Part shown: positions 38,519 to 39,128 of the stretch, piece after piece | Layout of the letters: each line of letters begins with the position of its first letter | Position numbering within the stretch: position 1 is the stretch's first letter | NCBI GenBank assembly: GCA_005884125.1 | Contig: VAXP01000139.1 | Coordinates: 1 to 39,128, forward strand | Source of the DNA: Actinomycetota bacterium | Lineage (GTDB): Bacteria > Actinomycetota > Acidimicrobiia > Acidimicrobiales > AC-35 | Length of the DNA stretch: 39,128 nucleotides | Direction: 5' to 3' | Notes under the pieces: generated by a model | What the model was told of the DNA's origin: nothing | What the model saw: only the letters and a program-made list of their open reading frames with translations | Databases searched by the model: none | Position numbers and translations under genes: made by a program

Positions 38519-39128
38519 TCAGACGGGGCCGGCGTAGAGATCCAGGGCGTGGGCCATGCCCCCGTCGGCGGAGATGGTCTCGCCCGTGACGAAGCGGGAG
38601 CCGTCCGAGGCCAGGAACACGATCACGTCGGCGACGTCGGAGGGCTGGGCCCATCTCCCCAATGGGGTCTGGGCCTGCACCGCCTCGACCACGCCGGGCA
38701 CGGCCTTGTTCTTCTCCCACAAGGCGGTGTCGACCACGCCCGGGGCCACGGAGTTCACCCTGATGCCCAGGGGACCGAGCTCGACGGCCAGGGAGCGGGT
38801 GGCCGCGTCGATGGCCCCCTTCGAGGCCGCGTAGGCCGCCCGCCGGGGCGTGCCCACCAGGCCCGACACCGAGGACAGGTTGACGATCGACCCGCCGCCC
38901 CTCTCGGTCATAGAGGGGACCAGCGCGGCCACGAGGAGCAGGGGCGCCCGCACGTTCACGGCCATGAGCTCGTCGATGAGCGCGGCCGTCGTCTCCACCG
39001 CAGCAAGGCGCGCCGCCGCGGCCGCGTTGTTGACGAGCACGTCCACGTGGCCCAGGGCGGCCAGGGCCTGCTCGGCCACGGCGGCGGGAGCCTCGGCGTG
39101 GGCCAGGTCGCAGGCGATGACGACGGGA
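38519..39128 (-). CDS. Short-chain dehydrogenase/reductase, N-terminus outside the window
   Basis: About 203 residues are visible; the frame continues past 39128, so the NAD(P)-binding TGxxxGxG is missing from view. The visible start VVIACDLAHAEAPAAVAEQA leads to GHVDVLVNNAAAAAR, the NNAG motif. Catalytic Ser is in SIVNLSSVSGLVG and the Tyr/Lys pair in AAYAASKGAIDAATRS. RVNSVAPGVVDTALWEKNKA and FVTGETISADGGMAHALD complete a classical SDR. NAD(P)-dependent oxidation of an alcohol or reduction of a ketone; the 38-base gap to PhyH suggests the same transcript or shared regulation. Confidence 0.92.
   Translation of the reverse strand, partial: PVVIACDLAHAEAPAAVAEQALAALGHVDVLVNNAAAAARLAAVETTAALIDELMAVNVRAPLLLVAALVPSMTERGGGSIVNLSSVSGLVGTPRRAAYAASKGAIDAATRSLAVELGPLGIRVNSVAPGVVDTALWEKNKAVPGVVEAVQAQTPLGRWAQPSDVADVIVFLASDGSRFVTGETISADGGMAHALDLYAGPV

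Noticed and set aside
1-39128. CRISPR arrays, transposons, tRNA or rRNA genes
   Set aside because: I looked on both strands and saw no regular repeat-spacer array, no transposase, no terminal repeats and no cloverleaf-like gene.

Overview
The window is very GC-rich DNA with dense, short-spaced genes, frequent GTG starts and many ATGA/GTGA stop-start overlaps. Several starts are apparently leaderless, with a TANNNT box 6-7 nt upstream. The gene content (DUF2510 protein, Rv1264-like adenylate cyclase, LLM-type F420 oxidoreductase, stand-alone SCP2 protein next to a lipid-transfer thiolase, MoxR/DUF58/VWA operon) fits an actinobacterium. An uncultured Acidimicrobiia-type lineage is my best guess, but the sequence alone cannot fix this. 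I see no CRISPR array, rRNA, tRNA or insertion sequence, and no gene-free stretch longer than about 250 bases.

Layout. 1-428: 3' end of an FtsX-type ABC permease. 466-729 (-): small conserved-looking protein. 894-8168 (+): histidine phosphatase, reverse transsulfuration pair (cystathionine beta-synthase and a cystathionine gamma-lyase/synthase), crotonase, amidase, HExxH protein, VOC protein, GNAT acetyltransferase. 8197-9060 (-): sigma-70 factor with altered DNA-reading helices. 9210-13651 (-): operon moxR, DUF58, VWA protein, HtrA-like protease. 13877-15980 (+): DUF2510 membrane protein and a split lysozyme-like protein. 15996-16712 (-): HAD hydrolase. 16955-18406 (+): RIO kinase and methyltransferase. 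18431-22590 (-): small membrane protein, DegV (fatty-acid binding), PlsY, FAD disulfide reductase, lipoprotein. 22815-28437 (+): class III adenylate cyclase, small beta-rich protein with a hairpin over its ribosome site, serine esterase, YCII protein, M19-like dipeptidase, NfeD and SPFH pair. 28519-32413 (+): S9 peptidase, damaged LLM oxidoreductase, BNR-repeat propeller. 32410-39128 (-): gamma-carbonic-anhydrase-like protein, SCP2, lipid-transfer thiolase, MaoC hydratase (frameshifted), acyl-CoA dehydrogenase, TetR, phytanoyl-CoA dioxygenase and SDR, which read as a lipid or sterol side-chain catabolic cluster.

Three themes deserve attention. First, six lesions in five otherwise intact-looking genes (a stop codon near 3155; frame changes or missing family segments near 11655, 15813, 30517, 30960 and 35265) suggest either sequence/assembly errors or an unusually lesion-prone genome. 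Second, two CRP-like palindromes (GTGA-N6-TCAC) lie upstream of the sigma factor and of the NfeD/SPFH pair, in a window that also encodes an adenylate cyclase. Third, an 82-residue protein with an Sm-like sequence pattern is preceded by a perfect 10-bp stem that covers part of its Shine-Dalgarno sequence.
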